From the NCBI RefSeq assembly GCF_007097395.1, contig NZ_VKDC01000001.1:302739-366738 (forward strand): 64,000 nucleotides of DNA. The letters are read 5' to 3'. This DNA is from Fulvivirga sp. M361 (GTDB taxonomy: Bacteria > Bacteroidota > Bacteroidia > Cytophagales > Cyclobacteriaceae). A program made the position numbers and the translations under genes. Below, piece after piece: positions 25,757-36,704 of this stretch. Position 1 is the stretch's first letter. Each line of letters opens with the position of its first letter. Under the pieces are notes generated by a model. That model searched no databases. It saw nothing but the letters and a program-made list of their open reading frames with translations, and was not told where the DNA came from.

Positions 25757-27229
25757 CTACAACTGGGAACCCAACGCTACCGAGCTTTCTTCCTTGCGCT
25801 CAAGATGGCTTTCTCCCATTAGAAATTTATCCACAGCTACAGCGGCCTCCCTACCTTCAGAGATCGCCCACACCACCAATGACTGGCCTCGACGAGCATC
25901 TCCTGCTGCAAATATTTTGTCGATATTTGTCTGGTATTCATTGGTATACACATTGCCCCTGCCATCAGGTGCCAGGCCAAACTGGTCTAATAGACCTTTC
26001 TCAGGTGATTGAAAGCCAATAGCTAACAAAGCCAGGTCACAGTCTATTTCATGTACTGATCCTGGTACTTCGCGGAAAGCACGTCGTCCACCACCATCGG
26101 TATACCACTCAATATGAGCAAGTTTGATTTTTTTCACTTCACCCTGACCATTATTGCAAAACTCTTTGGTAAGGATAGACCACTCTCTGTCTCCACCTTC
26201 CTCATGTGAACTTGATGTGCGCAGTGTCATTGGCCACAGAGGCCATGGGTCCTGGTGTGTACGCTGATTCAATGGCTTGGGGAGTAATTCAAGTTGTGTC
26301 ACTGATGTTGCTCCTTGCCGATGTGATGTGCCTATACAATCGGAACCGGTATCTCCACCACCAATGACTACCACATGTTTATCCTTTGCTGATATCAATT
26401 GATCTACATCCAGTTTATCTCCTGAAACAAGCTTATTTTGCTGAGTAAGGAAGTCCATGGCAAAATGAATACCACTGGCTTTTCTTCCGGGGATCGGAAG
26501 GTCCCTTGGCGCTGTAGCACCGGCACAAATAACAATAGCATCGAAATCTTCCATAAGTTCTTTGGGGTTAATATTTACACCCACATTGGCATTCACTTTA
26601 AAGCGTATGCCTTCACTTACCATCAATTCAACACGACGTTCCACTACCCACTTTTCCAGCTTAAAATCGGGGATACCATATCGTAAGAGCCCACCGATAC
26701 GATCGTCACGTTCAAGTACAGTTACCCAATGTCCGGCTTTATTCAGCTGCTGCGCACAGGCAAGACCTGCCGGGCCAGAACCAATTACAGCTACTTTCTT
26801 TTCAGTGCGGTGCTTTGGAATATGGGCTTTTATATGACCCAATTCAAAGGCTTTTTCAGCTATTGTCTTTTCTATATGTTCTATCGCTACAGGAGGCTTG
26901 TTAATTCCCAATACACAACTTGCCTCACAAGGTGCCGGGCAAATGCGTCCGGTAAACTCCGGAAAGTTATTCGTGGAAAGTAATATACTTATTGCCTCAT
27001 CCCATTTTTCCTGATACACTGCATCATTGAATTCCGGGATTATATTGCCCAAAGGGCATCCGTTATGACAAAACGGAATACCGCAATCCATACAACGCGC
27101 TGCCTGTTCCCTGGTCCTCTCTTCAGGAAATTCTTCATATATCTCTTTGAAATCACCTAACCTTTCTTTCGGATCACGTGATTTAGGAAGTTCCCTATCG
27201 TACTTTAAAAATCCATCTACCTTTCCCAT
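25757..27229 (-). CDS. gltD: glutamate synthase small subunit GltD
   Basis: A 490-residue FAD/NAD(P)H-dependent subunit that passes electrons to the large subunit for glutamate formation from glutamine and 2-oxoglutarate. The N-terminal 4Fe-4S ligand motifs are [16 protein letters not shown] and [12 protein letters not shown]. The FAD-binding GxGxxG is in [17 protein letters not shown] (about 148-165), the NADPH-binding motif is [15 protein letters not shown], and there is a late ATGF-like [18 protein letters not shown]. Its start is one base past the gltB stop, so both come from one transcript. Confidence 0.97.
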   Translation of the reverse strand: MGKVDGFLKYDRELPKSRDPKERLGDFKEIYEEFPEERTREQAARCMDCGIPFCHNGCPLGNIIPEFNDAVYQEKWDEAISILLSTNNFPEFTGRICPAPCEASCVLGINKPPVAIEHIEKTIAEKAFELGHIKAHIPKHRTEKKVAVIGSGPAGLACAQQLNKAGHWVTVLERDDRIGGLLRYGIPDFKLEKWVVERRVELMVSEGIRFKVNANVGVNINPKELMEDFDAIVICAGATAPRDLPIPGRKASGIHFAMDFLTQQNKLVSGDKLDVDQLISAKDKHVVVIGGGDTGSDCIGTSHRQGATSVTQLELLPKPLNQRTHQDPWPLWPMTLRTSSSHEEGGDREWSILTKEFCNNGQGEVKKIKLAHIEWYTDGGGRRAFREVPGSVHEIDCDLALLAIGFQSPEKGLLDQFGLAPDGRGNVYTNEYQTNIDKIFAAGDARRGQSLVVWAISEGREAAVAVDKFLMGESHLERKEESSVALGSQL

Positions 27230-27230
27230 A

Positions 27231-30200
27231 TTACACAGCCACTTTAATTGATTCCTGTTGTTCTCTTTGTTTTAATAATACTGCCTTGTAATCGTTAGGC
27301 ATTACCTTAATGAACCGATCCAGCGAACTATGCCAATTCTCCAGTAATTCCTCTGCCAACACACTTTTTGTATAGTGCAAATGCTCTTTTAAAAGCGATT
27401 TTAGTTTGATTTCATCCTCTTCATCCAAAGGATCCAGGGAGACCATTCCCATATTACACAATGTATCGAAGTCGCCATTTACATCATATACATAGGCTAC
27501 CCCACCGCTCATACCAGCTCCGAAGTTCTTACCGGTCGGTCCAAGTATTACCACATGTCCTCCCGTCATGTATTCGCAAGCGTGATCGCCTACACCTTCC
27601 ACAACAGCTTCTACTCCTGAATTGCGTACGGCAAAACGCTCTCCTGCCATACCACTTATGAACGCTCGTCCTCGCGTAGCTCCATAAAAAGCTACGTTAC
27701 CTACAATGATATTGTCACTGGCTACAAAGTCCGATTTATGATGAGGGTATACTACCAGTTTTCCTCCCGAAAGTCCTTTCCCAAAATAGTCGTTGGCTTC
27801 GCCTTCCAGCTCAAATGATATTCCCGGCGCAAGGAAAGCCCCGAAACTCTGCCCGGCTGAGCCTTCAAATAAATAGTGAATGGTATCTTCCGGCAGTCCG
27901 TCACTTTTAAATTTTTTACTTACCTCATTAGAAAGAATTACTCCCACAGCACGGTTCGTATTCTTTATTGGAAAGGCTTTTTTTATCGGCTTTTGCTCTT
28001 CAAACGCAGCCCGGCTCATTTCTAACAGGGCCCAGTCAAGCACTTCGTCAATCTCATGATCTTGCTCTATCTGTTTGTAGGTACCAATGTTACTCGGCAT
28101 ATACTCTTTATATAATACGGGAGTCAGGTCAAGATCTTTAAGCTTCCAGTGGTCGATATTACCTCTCAGCTTGATGACTTCGGTATGACCTACCATTTCA
28201 TTAATGGTGCGGAAACCAAGTGAGGCCATAATTTCCCGCAGATCTTCTGCCAGGAAAGTAAAAAAGTTCACTACATGATCAGGATCACCTGTGAATAACT
28301 TTCTAAGCTCAGTATTTTGAGTAGCGATACCTACCGGGCATGTATTCAGGTGGCATTTACGCATCATGATACACCCTTCCACTACAAGAGCTGCTGTAGA
28401 AATGCCCCATTCTTCTGCCCCGAGTAAAGTAGCTATTGCCAAATCTTTTCCGGTACGTATCTGACCGTCCGTCTGAACGGTGATACGACTTCTCAGGTTA
28501 TTTTTCACCAGGGTCTGGTGTGCTTCTGCCAGTCCCAGTTCCCAGGGAAGACCTGCATGGCGTATAGAACTAAGCGGAGAAGCCCCCGTACCTCCATCAG
28601 CGCCAGAGATCAGCACCACATCCGCATTTGCCTTGGAAACACCGGCAGCTACCGTCCCTACACCGGCCTCAGAAACCAGCTTCACATTCACCCTGGCTTC
28701 CCTGTTAGCATTTTTTAGGTCATAGATCAATTGTGCAAGGTCTTCTATGGAATAAATGTCATGATGAGGCGGTGGTGAGATCAAACCTACTCCAGGCGTA
28801 GAATGCCTTACTCTTCCAATCCAGTCATCCACCTTATGCCCTGGTAACTGGCCTCCTTCTCCGGGCTTCGCACCCTGGGCCATTTTTATTTGTAACTCAT
28901 CAGCATTGGTCAGGTAATAACTGGTAACACCAAACCGGCCCGAAGCTACCTGTTTGATGGCCGATCGCTCCCAGTCTCCATTCGGTTTTTTCTCAAAACG
29001 AATTTCATCCTCGCCTCCTTCTCCACTGTTACTCTTAGCGCCAATACGATTCATAGCAATAGCCAACGTAGAATGGGCCTCATGCGAGATAGAACCAAAT
29101 GACATGGCACCTGTAGCAAAGCGTTTAAAAATTTCCTCTTTGGGCTCTACCTCTTCAATAGGAATAGGCGCCCTGTTCCTAAATTCAAACAGCCCGCGTA
29201 ATGTAAGGGCATCACGCATTTGATCATTAATTTTATCTGCATACTGCTTATAGAGAGCATAATTATTGGTACGTGTAGAGTGTTGCAAGAGGTGGATCGT
29301 ATCCGGATTGAACAGGTGTTTTTCTCCCCTATGCTTCCATTGGTATACTCCGCCCACTTCCAATGTATCGGGAGTAGTGGTATCTTCTACAAAGGCCGAC
29401 CTGTTTCGCACTAAAACTTCTTTAGCCAGACTATCAAAATCGAGGCCTTCAATACGAGAGATCGTACCTTTAAAACACTTATCAATGACCCTGGAACTTA
29501 TCCCCAACGCCTCGAAGATCTGAGCGGATTGATAAGATTGTAAGGTACTGATGCCCATCTTGGACAGGATCTTTAATAATCCATATCCAATGGCTTTTTG
29601 ATACATGGCAAAAGCCTCTTCATCCGTTACCTCCTGCTCAAGCAGACCTTGCTCATTCAGGTCATGGATACTTTCAAGTGCCAGGTACGGATTGATAGCG
29701 CTGGCACCATACCCTATGACAGTAGCAAAATGATGGGTTTCCCGAATATCACCACTTTCAACTATAATGCCTCCCCGTGTCCTTAGGTTTTTTCGTACAA
29801 GGTGCTGATGAACCGCACCTACTGACAACATCGATGGGATTGGGGCATTAGCCGCATCAATATTTCGGTCGGATATAATAAGTATAGTCTTACCGTCAAG
29901 TACTGCAGCCTCTGCTTCACCACATATATTATCCAAGCCTTCTTCCAGCCTCCCCGGCTTGCCATCAGCATTGAATACCGCACTTATAACTTTGTAATCA
30001 AACCCAATATTTTGAAGGTTTTTAAACTTTTGCAGATCGGTATTAAGCAATACCGGCTGCGAAATATGTACCTGCTTGGTATGTTCCGGTGTTTCATCCA
30101 GTATGTTAAGACTTTGTCCCACCCTGGTAAAAAGCGACATTACCATACGCTCGCGTATCGGGTCAATGGGAGGGTTGCTAACCTGGGCAAACAGCTGTTT

Positions 30201-31739
30201 GAAATAATTAGATATATGCTGGCTCTGGTTAGAGAGTATGGCTACAGGTGTATCTGCACCCATTGAACCAATAGGTTCTGTACCGCTCACTGCCATAGGT
30301 CCCAAAATGACTTTTAGATCTTCCTTAGTATAGCCAAAAGCTTTCTGTCGCCGTTTTAATGTTTTCAGATCATATTCCTGCTCCACATCTGATGGCGTAG
30401 GTAACAAACTCAGCTTTACCCGGTGTTTACTGATCCACTCTCCATAAGGCTTACTTGTACTGATCTCCGTTTTCACTTCATGATCATATACTATACGACC
30501 TTTTTCAAGATCAGCGATAAGCATCTTACCCGGCTGCATCCGGCCCTTACTTATGACATTATCAGGTTTTACCGGTAAAGCACCCGCCTCTGAGGCAATG
30601 ATCAGTCGACCATCTTTAGTGATGCAGTAACGAGAGGGCCTGAGTCCATTACGGTCCAGCGTAGCTCCGATCATTTTACCGTCACTGAAAACCAAGGCTG
30701 CGGGACCATCCCAGGGCTCCATCAGGGAGGCATGGTACTTATAAAAGGCTTTCCGCTCCTTGTCCATTAATGGATTATCCTGCCAGGCCTCCGGGACAAG
30801 CATCATCATTACATGAGGAAGTGAACGACCACTGATCGTCAACATCTCTACCAAAGCATCCAGATTAGCTGAATCGGAGTGCGAAGGATCTGTGACCGGA
30901 AGTATTATTTTGAGTTCCTCCTCAGTAAAAAGTGAGGATTCCATGATCGCTTCCTTCGACCTCATTTTAGTTACATTACCTCGTATGGTATTGATCTCTC
31001 CATTGTGGGCAATATAACGAAACGGCTGGGCCAGTTTCCAGTTAGGAAATGTATTCGTAGAAAACCTGGAGTGGACAAGTGCAAGCGCACTTGTAAAGTT
31101 TTCATTTTGAAGGTCATAGAAATAAGGGCGCAATTGATTCGTACGCAGTTGACCTTTATAAATCATTATTTTGTAAGAAAAACTTGGCATATAAAAATCG
31201 CCGTTGTTCCCTTTTACATTATGTCCGATGTAATGTGTAGTAGAGTTACGCAATACAAAAAGTTTACGCTCCAATTCATCAAAAGTGGCAGTGGTGTGCG
31301 TGATAAATACCTGCTCAATAACAGGTTCAACTTTTTTAGCCCCTGAACCCGGTACCGTATGATCAACAGGGACTTTCCGGTAGCCCAATACTTTAAAACC
31401 CATTTCCTGAGCATTCTTTTCCAAAATAGCCCTGCACTCCTCACGTACGGATTTAATGGTCGGGAAAAAGATCATACCCGCTCCGTAATGACCAAATTCA
31501 GGTAGTTCAAGGTCTAAGTCTTTACATTCTTCTTTTAGAAAATCGTGAGGGTTCTGGACCATTATTCCCGCTCCATCTCCTGTTTCAGGGTCGCTGCCTG
31601 TTCCTCCTCTATGCTCCATGTTTTCCAGCATATCAATGGCTTCCTGAACGATTTGACTCGTCTTAGACCCATCAATATTGGCAACACATCCAATCCCACA
31701 CGAATCATGCTCCAACTCTGGCGTGTATAATCCTTTCAT
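27231..31739 (-). CDS. gltB: glutamate synthase large subunit GltB
   Basis: A large subunit of about 1502 residues. The N-terminal class II glutaminase has its catalytic cysteine in HDSCGIG, about residue 14, probably exposed after propeptide removal. The central region and FMN-binding synthase domain show GEGGEDEIRFEKKPNG and SEAGVGTVAAGVSKANADV. The 3Fe-4S cysteines lie in CIMMRKCHLNTCPVGIATQ, and a C-terminal GXGXG beta helix shows GKGLSGGKLVVYPH and GAGMSGGVAYVYD. I prefer ATG 31739 (MKGLYTPELEHDSCG); an in-frame ATG at 31754 adds five residues. It ends one base before gltD. Confidence 0.97.
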   Translation of the reverse strand: MKGLYTPELEHDSCGIGCVANIDGSKTSQIVQEAIDMLENMEHRGGTGSDPETGDGAGIMVQNPHDFLKEECKDLDLELPEFGHYGAGMIFFPTIKSVREECRAILEKNAQEMGFKVLGYRKVPVDHTVPGSGAKKVEPVIEQVFITHTTATFDELERKLFVLRNSTTHYIGHNVKGNNGDFYMPSFSYKIMIYKGQLRTNQLRPYFYDLQNENFTSALALVHSRFSTNTFPNWKLAQPFRYIAHNGEINTIRGNVTKMRSKEAIMESSLFTEEELKIILPVTDPSHSDSANLDALVEMLTISGRSLPHVMMMLVPEAWQDNPLMDKERKAFYKYHASLMEPWDGPAALVFSDGKMIGATLDRNGLRPSRYCITKDGRLIIASEAGALPVKPDNVISKGRMQPGKMLIADLEKGRIVYDHEVKTEISTSKPYGEWISKHRVKLSLLPTPSDVEQEYDLKTLKRRQKAFGYTKEDLKVILGPMAVSGTEPIGSMGADTPVAILSNQSQHISNYFKQLFAQVSNPPIDPIRERMVMSLFTRVGQSLNILDETPEHTKQVHISQPVLLNTDLQKFKNLQNIGFDYKVISAVFNADGKPGRLEEGLDNICGEAEAAVLDGKTILIISDRNIDAANAPIPSMLSVGAVHQHLVRKNLRTRGGIIVESGDIRETHHFATVIGYGASAINPYLALESIHDLNEQGLLEQEVTDEEAFAMYQKAIGYGLLKILSKMGISTLQSYQSAQIFEALGISSRVIDKCFKGTISRIEGLDFDSLAKEVLVRNRSAFVEDTTTPDTLEVGGVYQWKHRGEKHLFNPDTIHLLQHSTRTNNYALYKQYADKINDQMRDALTLRGLFEFRNRAPIPIEEVEPKEEIFKRFATGAMSFGSISHEAHSTLAIAMNRIGAKSNSGEGGEDEIRFEKKPNGDWERSAIKQVASGRFGVTSYYLTNADELQIKMAQGAKPGEGGQLPGHKVDDWIGRVRHSTPGVGLISPPPHHDIYSIEDLAQLIYDLKNANREARVNVKLVSEAGVGTVAAGVSKANADVVLISGADGGTGASPLSSIRHAGLPWELGLAEAHQTLVKNNLRSRITVQTDGQIRTGKDLAIATLLGAEEWGISTAALVVEGCIMMRKCHLNTCPVGIATQNTELRKLFTGDPDHVVNFFTFLAEDLREIMASLGFRTINEMVGHTEVIKLRGNIDHWKLKDLDLTPVLYKEYMPSNIGTYKQIEQDHEIDEVLDWALLEMSRAAFEEQKPIKKAFPIKNTNRAVGVILSNEVSKKFKSDGLPEDTIHYLFEGSAGQSFGAFLAPGISFELEGEANDYFGKGLSGGKLVVYPHHKSDFVASDNIIVGNVAFYGATRGRAFISGMAGERFAVRNSGVEAVVEGVGDHACEYMTGGHVVILGPTGKNFGAGMSGGVAYVYDVNGDFDTLCNMGMVSLDPLDEEDEIKLKSLLKEHLHYTKSVLAEELLENWHSSLDRFIKVMPNDYKAVLLKQREQQESIKVAV

Positions 31740-31754
31740 ATTTCTTCTTTTCAT

Positions 31755-32180
31755 AACTACTCTTAGACAACAAAAGCACCCAAATACAACGCATTTCGGT
31801 GCCTACCGGAAAATAAAGATAATTAAAAATTCCCTAACGCTAGTGTACTATGACTATCCTAAAAACGCGTTATCAATGATTTTTTTGCAAATTTTTCAAT
31901 CAACCCGCCTTTTCGTTAAAATTTATCCAATAATCAAACGATTGCGGACTCTTTTACTTGATGAGATTGAAATTGAAACATTTAACATTTTTGCAAACTA
32001 CACATAATAATGCCTACGTATCTTGCGGTATTTTTACCATTATATATGCTTTTTTAACATATTGGCAGAATATTGTTCTTTACAACAAACCATTCACCAA
32101 TTTTCTGACTCTAAAGAGAGAACATTACCAAAAGAAATTTAATTCGTAGCTTTTCTTTCTTTGAGTTAGTGGGGAGCAAC
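31755..32180. other. intergenic stretch upstream of gltB and downstream of mnmD
   Basis: About 425 AT-rich bases. It must hold the promoter for gltB on the minus strand and the 3' region of the mnmD transcript. I found no exact TAnnTTTG element reading toward gltB, no strong hairpin with a T-run, and no credible small gene; short plus-strand frames here lack any coding character. Confidence 0.4.
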
Positions 32181-32882
32181 TTATTTTTTGATCCCACGAA
32201 CCATTTCCTTTTTACCGGGAGGCCCTGGCAAGGTTTCTACTCGGTAGCCAATCTCCTTCAGATCACGTTTTAACTGACCTTTGGCACAGTAAGTCACAAA
32301 AACACCTCCTGGTGCCTGGCTTTGAAATACTCTGGCCAGTACTTCCCGCTCCCACAACTCTGACTGTTTATTAGGAGCAAAAGCATCAAAAAAGACGATA
32401 TGATACGTTTCTAATGACAGGCGTTGCACTTGTAGCTTATTATCGACCTTCTTAAGTGAAAAGGATGAGTGAATACTTATTTGCTTATTCCAGGGGTTCT
32501 CATGCATCTTGTCAAACCATGGTTGAGATGTCTCTTTACCAATGAGTTTCGGATAATTAAGCTGGTTGGCCAGGTCTAACGGCAATGGATAAGCTTCAAT
32601 GCTGTCCATAAACAGGTTCCTGCCTTCCTCAGCAGCCCAAATGGCAGATAATAAAGCATTCAGCCCTGTCCCAAAACCTATCTCCAATATGCGTATGGGA
32701 GATACATCACTTTGTACTGAAAAATACTCCAGTCCCGACCGGATAAAAACATGTTCAGATTCCTGTAACGCTCCATGAAAAGAATGATAAGTTTCTTTCA
32801 TGGCGGACAAGTAAAGAGAATGAGAGCCGTCTTCGGTTACAATGAGTTCCGGCCCGTTAAATCGTTCGTCATCGTCATTCAT
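32181..32882 (-). CDS. mnmD: tRNA mnm5s2U34 methyltransferase MnmD
   Basis: A 233-residue SAM-dependent methyltransferase, the stand-alone version of the N-terminal half of enterobacterial MnmC. It finishes the 5-methylaminomethyl-2-thiouridine modification at the tRNA wobble position. Motifs: FNGPELIVTEDGSHSLY at the N-terminus, the SAM-binding ILEIGFGTGLNALL, FFDAFAPNKQSELW, GVFVTYCAKGQLKRDL and the terminal PGPPGKKEMVRG. Its ATG overlaps the ispF stop as ATGA, so it is translated from the M16-ispF-mnmD message. Confidence 0.95.
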   Translation of the reverse strand: MNDDDERFNGPELIVTEDGSHSLYLSAMKETYHSFHGALQESEHVFIRSGLEYFSVQSDVSPIRILEIGFGTGLNALLSAIWAAEEGRNLFMDSIEAYPLPLDLANQLNYPKLIGKETSQPWFDKMHENPWNKQISIHSSFSLKKVDNKLQVQRLSLETYHIVFFDAFAPNKQSELWEREVLARVFQSQAPGGVFVTYCAKGQLKRDLKEIGYRVETLPGPPGKKEMVRGIKK

Positions 32883-33358
32883 GACTTTGTGATCAGCACA
32901 GATGCAAACGCCGCTACGCCCTGTTCTTTTCCTACAAAACCTAATTGCTCTGTGGTAGTGGCTTTTATGGATAAATCTTCTTCGTCAATTTGCATGACTT
33001 CTGCCATGCATTGCTTCATCGCCGGGATGTGTGGGTTAATTTTCGGCCGCTGGAGGCATATAGTGGAATCAATATTCCCTATTTCCCAGCCCTTCTCACG
33101 AATAAGTAGCAGCACTTCTTTTAGCAAAATTTTACTGTCTATGCCTTTGTAGGTTGGGTCTTTATCAGAAAAGTGATATCCGATATCGCGAAGATTCGCC
33201 GCCCCCAGCAATGCGTCACAAATCACATGGATCAGTACGTCTGCATCGGAATGCCCCACAGCACCCTTATCATGTTCTACCAAAATACCCCCCAGCCAGA
33301 ATTCTTCCCCGGAAGCTAATTGATGTACATCATAGCCGAAACCTGTTCTGATCTTCAT
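32879..33358 (-). CDS. ispF: 2-C-methyl-D-erythritol 2,4-cyclodiphosphate synthase
   Basis: A 159-residue trimeric zinc enzyme of the MEP isoprenoid pathway. Metal and substrate residues are visible in TGFGYDVHQL, HSDADVLIHVICDALLGAANLRDIG and HFSDKDPTYKGIDS. Length and start MKIRTGFGYD are standard. It begins two bases after the stop of the M16 peptidase gene and overlaps mnmD by four bases at its end. Its presence shows that the organism makes isoprenoids by the MEP route. Confidence 0.97.
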   Translation of the reverse strand: MKIRTGFGYDVHQLASGEEFWLGGILVEHDKGAVGHSDADVLIHVICDALLGAANLRDIGYHFSDKDPTYKGIDSKILLKEVLLLIREKGWEIGNIDSTICLQRPKINPHIPAMKQCMAEVMQIDEEDLSIKATTTEQLGFVGKEQGVAAFASVLITKS

Positions 33359-33360
33359 AA

Positions 33361-34602
33361 TTAGTTATTTTCTGATAAATAATGTAGTACGGATGCATTT
33401 GCAGGTGTAAGCAGCTCATCAAAAGTGCGGGTAACACTGTCCGATGTAACATTACGTATTTTATCAACCTCCCTGTTAACTGTATTGATATCACCGGAAA
33501 GAGATGCCATAGCCAGGCTTACAGCACGATTAAGTATTTCTACCTCGGCAAATAATAACGTTGACTCTGCCTGATTTTTAACCTTTATCAACTCTTTCTC
33601 CGTCACCCGGTTCATCTTTAATTCATCAATAACCTGCCATACTGCCTGTTCAGCCTGTGCAATGTGGATACCCTGGTTTAGCTTACCGCTAATCACCAGG
33701 AGGCCCGGGTCTATACTTCCGGTGACATGTGCATTGATCGTATTAAAAAGCTTATCCTCTCTAACTAGTTTTTTATATAATCTGGATGATTTATCTCTTC
33801 CTAACACGTCACTTAGCAGGTCTGCCGCCTGATAATCTTCGGAAAACCTTCCCGGCATATGAAAAGTCATATATAACGCGTCCATGGGAACGTTAGACTC
33901 AACGGTCAGCCTTCTTTTTTCTGCCTGCTTTCTTTCCATAGGTAGTGACCTTAATGGTCGTTCCTGTGATGGGATGCTACCGAACCACTTTTCGACCTGT
34001 CCCTTCACCTTATCCAGCTTAATATTACCAGCTACCACTAAGGTAGCGTTGTTCGGCACATAATATTTATAGAAAAAAGATTTCACGTCTTCCATCGTCA
34101 CCTTCTCAATATGATCAATGTCTTTGCCAATAGTAGGCCAGCGATACGGGTGGTCATGATAAGCAAGTGGTCGCAGCTTCATCCACACATCTCCATAGGG
34201 TTGGTTCAGATAACGCTGTTTGAACTCTTCTATTACCACACTACGCTGTACCTCCAGTACCTTCGGATCAAAAGAAAGTCCCAGCATACGGTCCGACTCC
34301 AGCCAAAAACCCGTCTCAATATTTTGAGCCGGAAGCGTCATATAATAGTTGGTAATGTCAGGACTGGTAAATGCATTATTTTCTCCGCCTGCCTTTTGTA
34401 ACTGCTCATCGTATCGGTCAACGTTCCGCGACCCTCCGAACATTAAGTGTTCAAAAAGATGCGCCAGGCCTGTGAATTCGGGGTCTTCATCTTTAGAACC
34501 CACATCATAAAGGAGGTTAACTACGGCAATTTGTACGTTTGGGTCTTCATGTACTATAACACGTAACCCGTTGTCCAGCGAAAAAGTATTAAAATCAATC
34601 AT
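33361..34602 (-). CDS. M16 family zinc metallopeptidase
   Basis: A 413-residue insulinase-like protease with the inverted zinc motif HLFEH (H48, E51, H52), further glutamates in IEEFKQRY, and the usual two-lobe M16 unit (YYVPNNATLVVAGNI in lobe 1 and MTFHMPG opening lobe 2). I use ATG 34602 (MIDFNTFSLDNG). The TTG at 34614 would add four residues and sits inside a TATTTTTG string that looks more like promoter sequence. No signal peptide is seen, so it is likely cytoplasmic or exported atypically. It is the first gene of the ispF-mnmD operon. Confidence 0.93.
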   Translation of the reverse strand: MIDFNTFSLDNGLRVIVHEDPNVQIAVVNLLYDVGSKDEDPEFTGLAHLFEHLMFGGSRNVDRYDEQLQKAGGENNAFTSPDITNYYMTLPAQNIETGFWLESDRMLGLSFDPKVLEVQRSVVIEEFKQRYLNQPYGDVWMKLRPLAYHDHPYRWPTIGKDIDHIEKVTMEDVKSFFYKYYVPNNATLVVAGNIKLDKVKGQVEKWFGSIPSQERPLRSLPMERKQAEKRRLTVESNVPMDALYMTFHMPGRFSEDYQAADLLSDVLGRDKSSRLYKKLVREDKLFNTINAHVTGSIDPGLLVISGKLNQGIHIAQAEQAVWQVIDELKMNRVTEKELIKVKNQAESTLLFAEVEILNRAVSLAMASLSGDINTVNREVDKIRNVTSDSVTRTFDELLTPANASVLHYLSENN

Positions 34603-34657
34603 GAATTCAGACAAAAATAAAAAAGATCACTGCACTATGCTGATAACAGCAATACTT

Positions 34658-34665
34658 TAAATTTG
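34658..34665 (+). promoter_or_regulatory. -7 promoter element upstream of the E1 dehydrogenase gene
   Basis: TAAATTTG is an exact match to the Bacteroidota -7 consensus TAnnTTTG, 16 bases before the ATG at 34682. I do not find TTTG at the expected -33 distance. The short region 34603-34681 must also carry the opposing promoter for the M16 operon. Confidence 0.35.
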
Positions 34666-34681
34666 TCAAAAACACTGACCT

Positions 34682-36658
34682 ATGAAGTTCAATCGCCGGA
34701 ACTACTCTGATCGACTGCTTAAAGACCTTTATGAAGCTCTGCTACAGCCAAGGATGATAGAAGAGAAAATGCTCATCCTTTTACGACAAGGTAAAATAAG
34801 TAAGTGGTTTTCCGGTATAGGTCAGGAAGCCATTGGCGCCGGAGCTACGTTGGCTATGGCAAAAGATGAATATATACTGCCAATGCATAGAAACCTGGGT
34901 GTTTTTACCGCAAGAAACGTGGCATACCACAAGCTATTTACACAGTTCCAAGGGAAACTTAGTGGGTTTACTAAAGGCCGCGACCGCTCTTTTCATTTTG
35001 GATCTAACGAGCATCACATTGTAGGTATGATATCTCACCTGGGCCCTCAGTTGGGTGTAGCGGACGGTATAGCTCTGGCTAACAGATTGCGCGGCGATAA
35101 AAAAGCCACACTCGTTTTTACCGGAGATGGAGGAGCCAGTGAAGGTGATTTTCATGAATCTATTAATGTAGCAGCAGTTTGGGACCTGCCTGTAATATTT
35201 ATGGTGGAAAACAATGGCTATGGCTTATCTACACCAAGTAATCAACAGTTTCGGTTTAAAAACTTTGTAGATAAATGCCCTGGTTATGGGATAGAAGGAA
35301 TACTCGTAGATGGCAATAATGTATTGGATGTGTATCATGCAGTTGAGCAGGCTACCAAGAAGATGCGTAAATCTCCCAAGCCGGTCCTCATCGAAGCATT
35401 AACATTCAGGATGCGCGGACATGAAGAGGCAAGCGGCACTAAATATGTTCCCAAAGAACTAATGAAAGAGTGGGCAGCCAAAGACCCTCTTGAAAACTAT
35501 GAGGCATACCTTTTAAAGGAAAAAGTCATTACAGAGCAGTCCATAAAACGTCTAAGGAGCAAAATCCGGAAACAGATCGATGAAGGGTTGGAAAAGGCCT
35601 ATGCCGAACCACTGCCTGAGGCCTCCACTCAAGAAGAATTAAAGGATGTCTATGCTCCTTTTGAACAACAACAAAAGGTACCCAAAAGCCACACTACACA
35701 AAGTAAGCGACTTGTAGATGCTATTTCAGACGGACTAAAGCAAAGCCTGGAAGCATACCCTGAATTAGTGGTTATGGGGCAGGACGTGGCCGAATATGGT
35801 GGTGTTTTTAAGGTTACGGAAGGGTTTATTCAGCAATTTGGAGAAGACAGGGTACGAAATACTCCACTCTGTGAATCAGCCATCATTGGTATCGGCCTGG
35901 GCATGTCAATTAAAAAACAAAAATCCGTGATCGAAATGCAGTTTGCCGACTTTGTTACTTGTGGATTTAACCAAATTGTAAACAACCTGGCCAAATCATA
36001 CTATCGATGGGGGCAGCAGGCAGATGTGGTAGTAAGAATGCCTACAGGAGCTGGTGTAGCTGCCGGACCTTTCCATAGCCAGTCTAACGAAGCCTGGTTT
36101 TTTCATACCCCGGGACTAAAAATTGTATACCCTTCCAATCCGGCCGATGCCAAAGGACTGCTCTGTGCTGCCATAGAAGACCCTAACCCCTATCTCTTTT
36201 TTGAGCATAAAGCACTTTACCGTTCACTCACAGAAGATGTACCCGATGATTATTATACCACCGAAGTCGGAAAAGCCAAACTGGTCAAAAGTGGAAATGA
36301 GCTTTCCATCATAACCTATGGAATGGGCGTACATTGGGCCATCGAAGAAATAGAAGCTCTAGGCCTATCTGCTGATATACTCGATTTAAGGACACTGCTT
36401 CCATGGGATAAAGAGACAGTGGCTGAAAGTGTGAAGAAAACTAACCGAGTGCTTATTTTACATGAAGATTGTATTACAGGAGGCGTAGGAGCAGAAATCA
36501 GTGCCTGGATATCTGAAAACTGTTTTGAATATTTGGATGCTCCTGTATTAAGAGAAGGGAGCCTGGATACACCCGTTCCTTTTTCCCCTCCACTGGAGCA
36601 AAACTTTTTACCCAAAGGAAGGTTAACAGGAAAAATTAAGCATTTGATGGAATTTTAA
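34682..36658 (+). CDS. 2-oxoacid dehydrogenase E1 component, fused alpha and beta subunits
   Basis: A 658-residue thiamine diphosphate enzyme. The first half is the E1-alpha domain, with RMIEEKMLILLRQGKISKWFSGIGQEAIG and the ThDP motif GDGGASEGDFHESINVAAVW...NNGYG. The second half, from about residue 345, is the transketolase-like E1-beta domain (VVMGQDVAEYGGVFKVTEGF, EMQFADFVTCGFNQIVN). It belongs to the branched-chain 2-oxoacid dehydrogenase type, in which the two subunits are fused in many Bacteroidota. It decarboxylates branched-chain 2-oxoacids and passes the acyl group to a lipoylated E2 protein encoded elsewhere. lipA lies 4.4 kb downstream. Confidence 0.93.
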   Translation: MKFNRRNYSDRLLKDLYEALLQPRMIEEKMLILLRQGKISKWFSGIGQEAIGAGATLAMAKDEYILPMHRNLGVFTARNVAYHKLFTQFQGKLSGFTKGRDRSFHFGSNEHHIVGMISHLGPQLGVADGIALANRLRGDKKATLVFTGDGGASEGDFHESINVAAVWDLPVIFMVENNGYGLSTPSNQQFRFKNFVDKCPGYGIEGILVDGNNVLDVYHAVEQATKKMRKSPKPVLIEALTFRMRGHEEASGTKYVPKELMKEWAAKDPLENYEAYLLKEKVITEQSIKRLRSKIRKQIDEGLEKAYAEPLPEASTQEELKDVYAPFEQQQKVPKSHTTQSKRLVDAISDGLKQSLEAYPELVVMGQDVAEYGGVFKVTEGFIQQFGEDRVRNTPLCESAIIGIGLGMSIKKQKSVIEMQFADFVTCGFNQIVNNLAKSYYRWGQQADVVVRMPTGAGVAAGPFHSQSNEAWFFHTPGLKIVYPSNPADAKGLLCAAIEDPNPYLFFEHKALYRSLTEDVPDDYYTTEVGKAKLVKSGNELSIITYGMGVHWAIEEIEALGLSADILDLRTLLPWDKETVAESVKKTNRVLILHEDCITGGVGAEISAWISENCFEYLDAPVLREGSLDTPVPFSPPLEQNFLPKGRLTGKIKHLMEF

Positions 36659-36704
36659 TTAAATTGCTGCGTTTTTAAGGCTTATTGACCTACATATTTT
36701 TTAA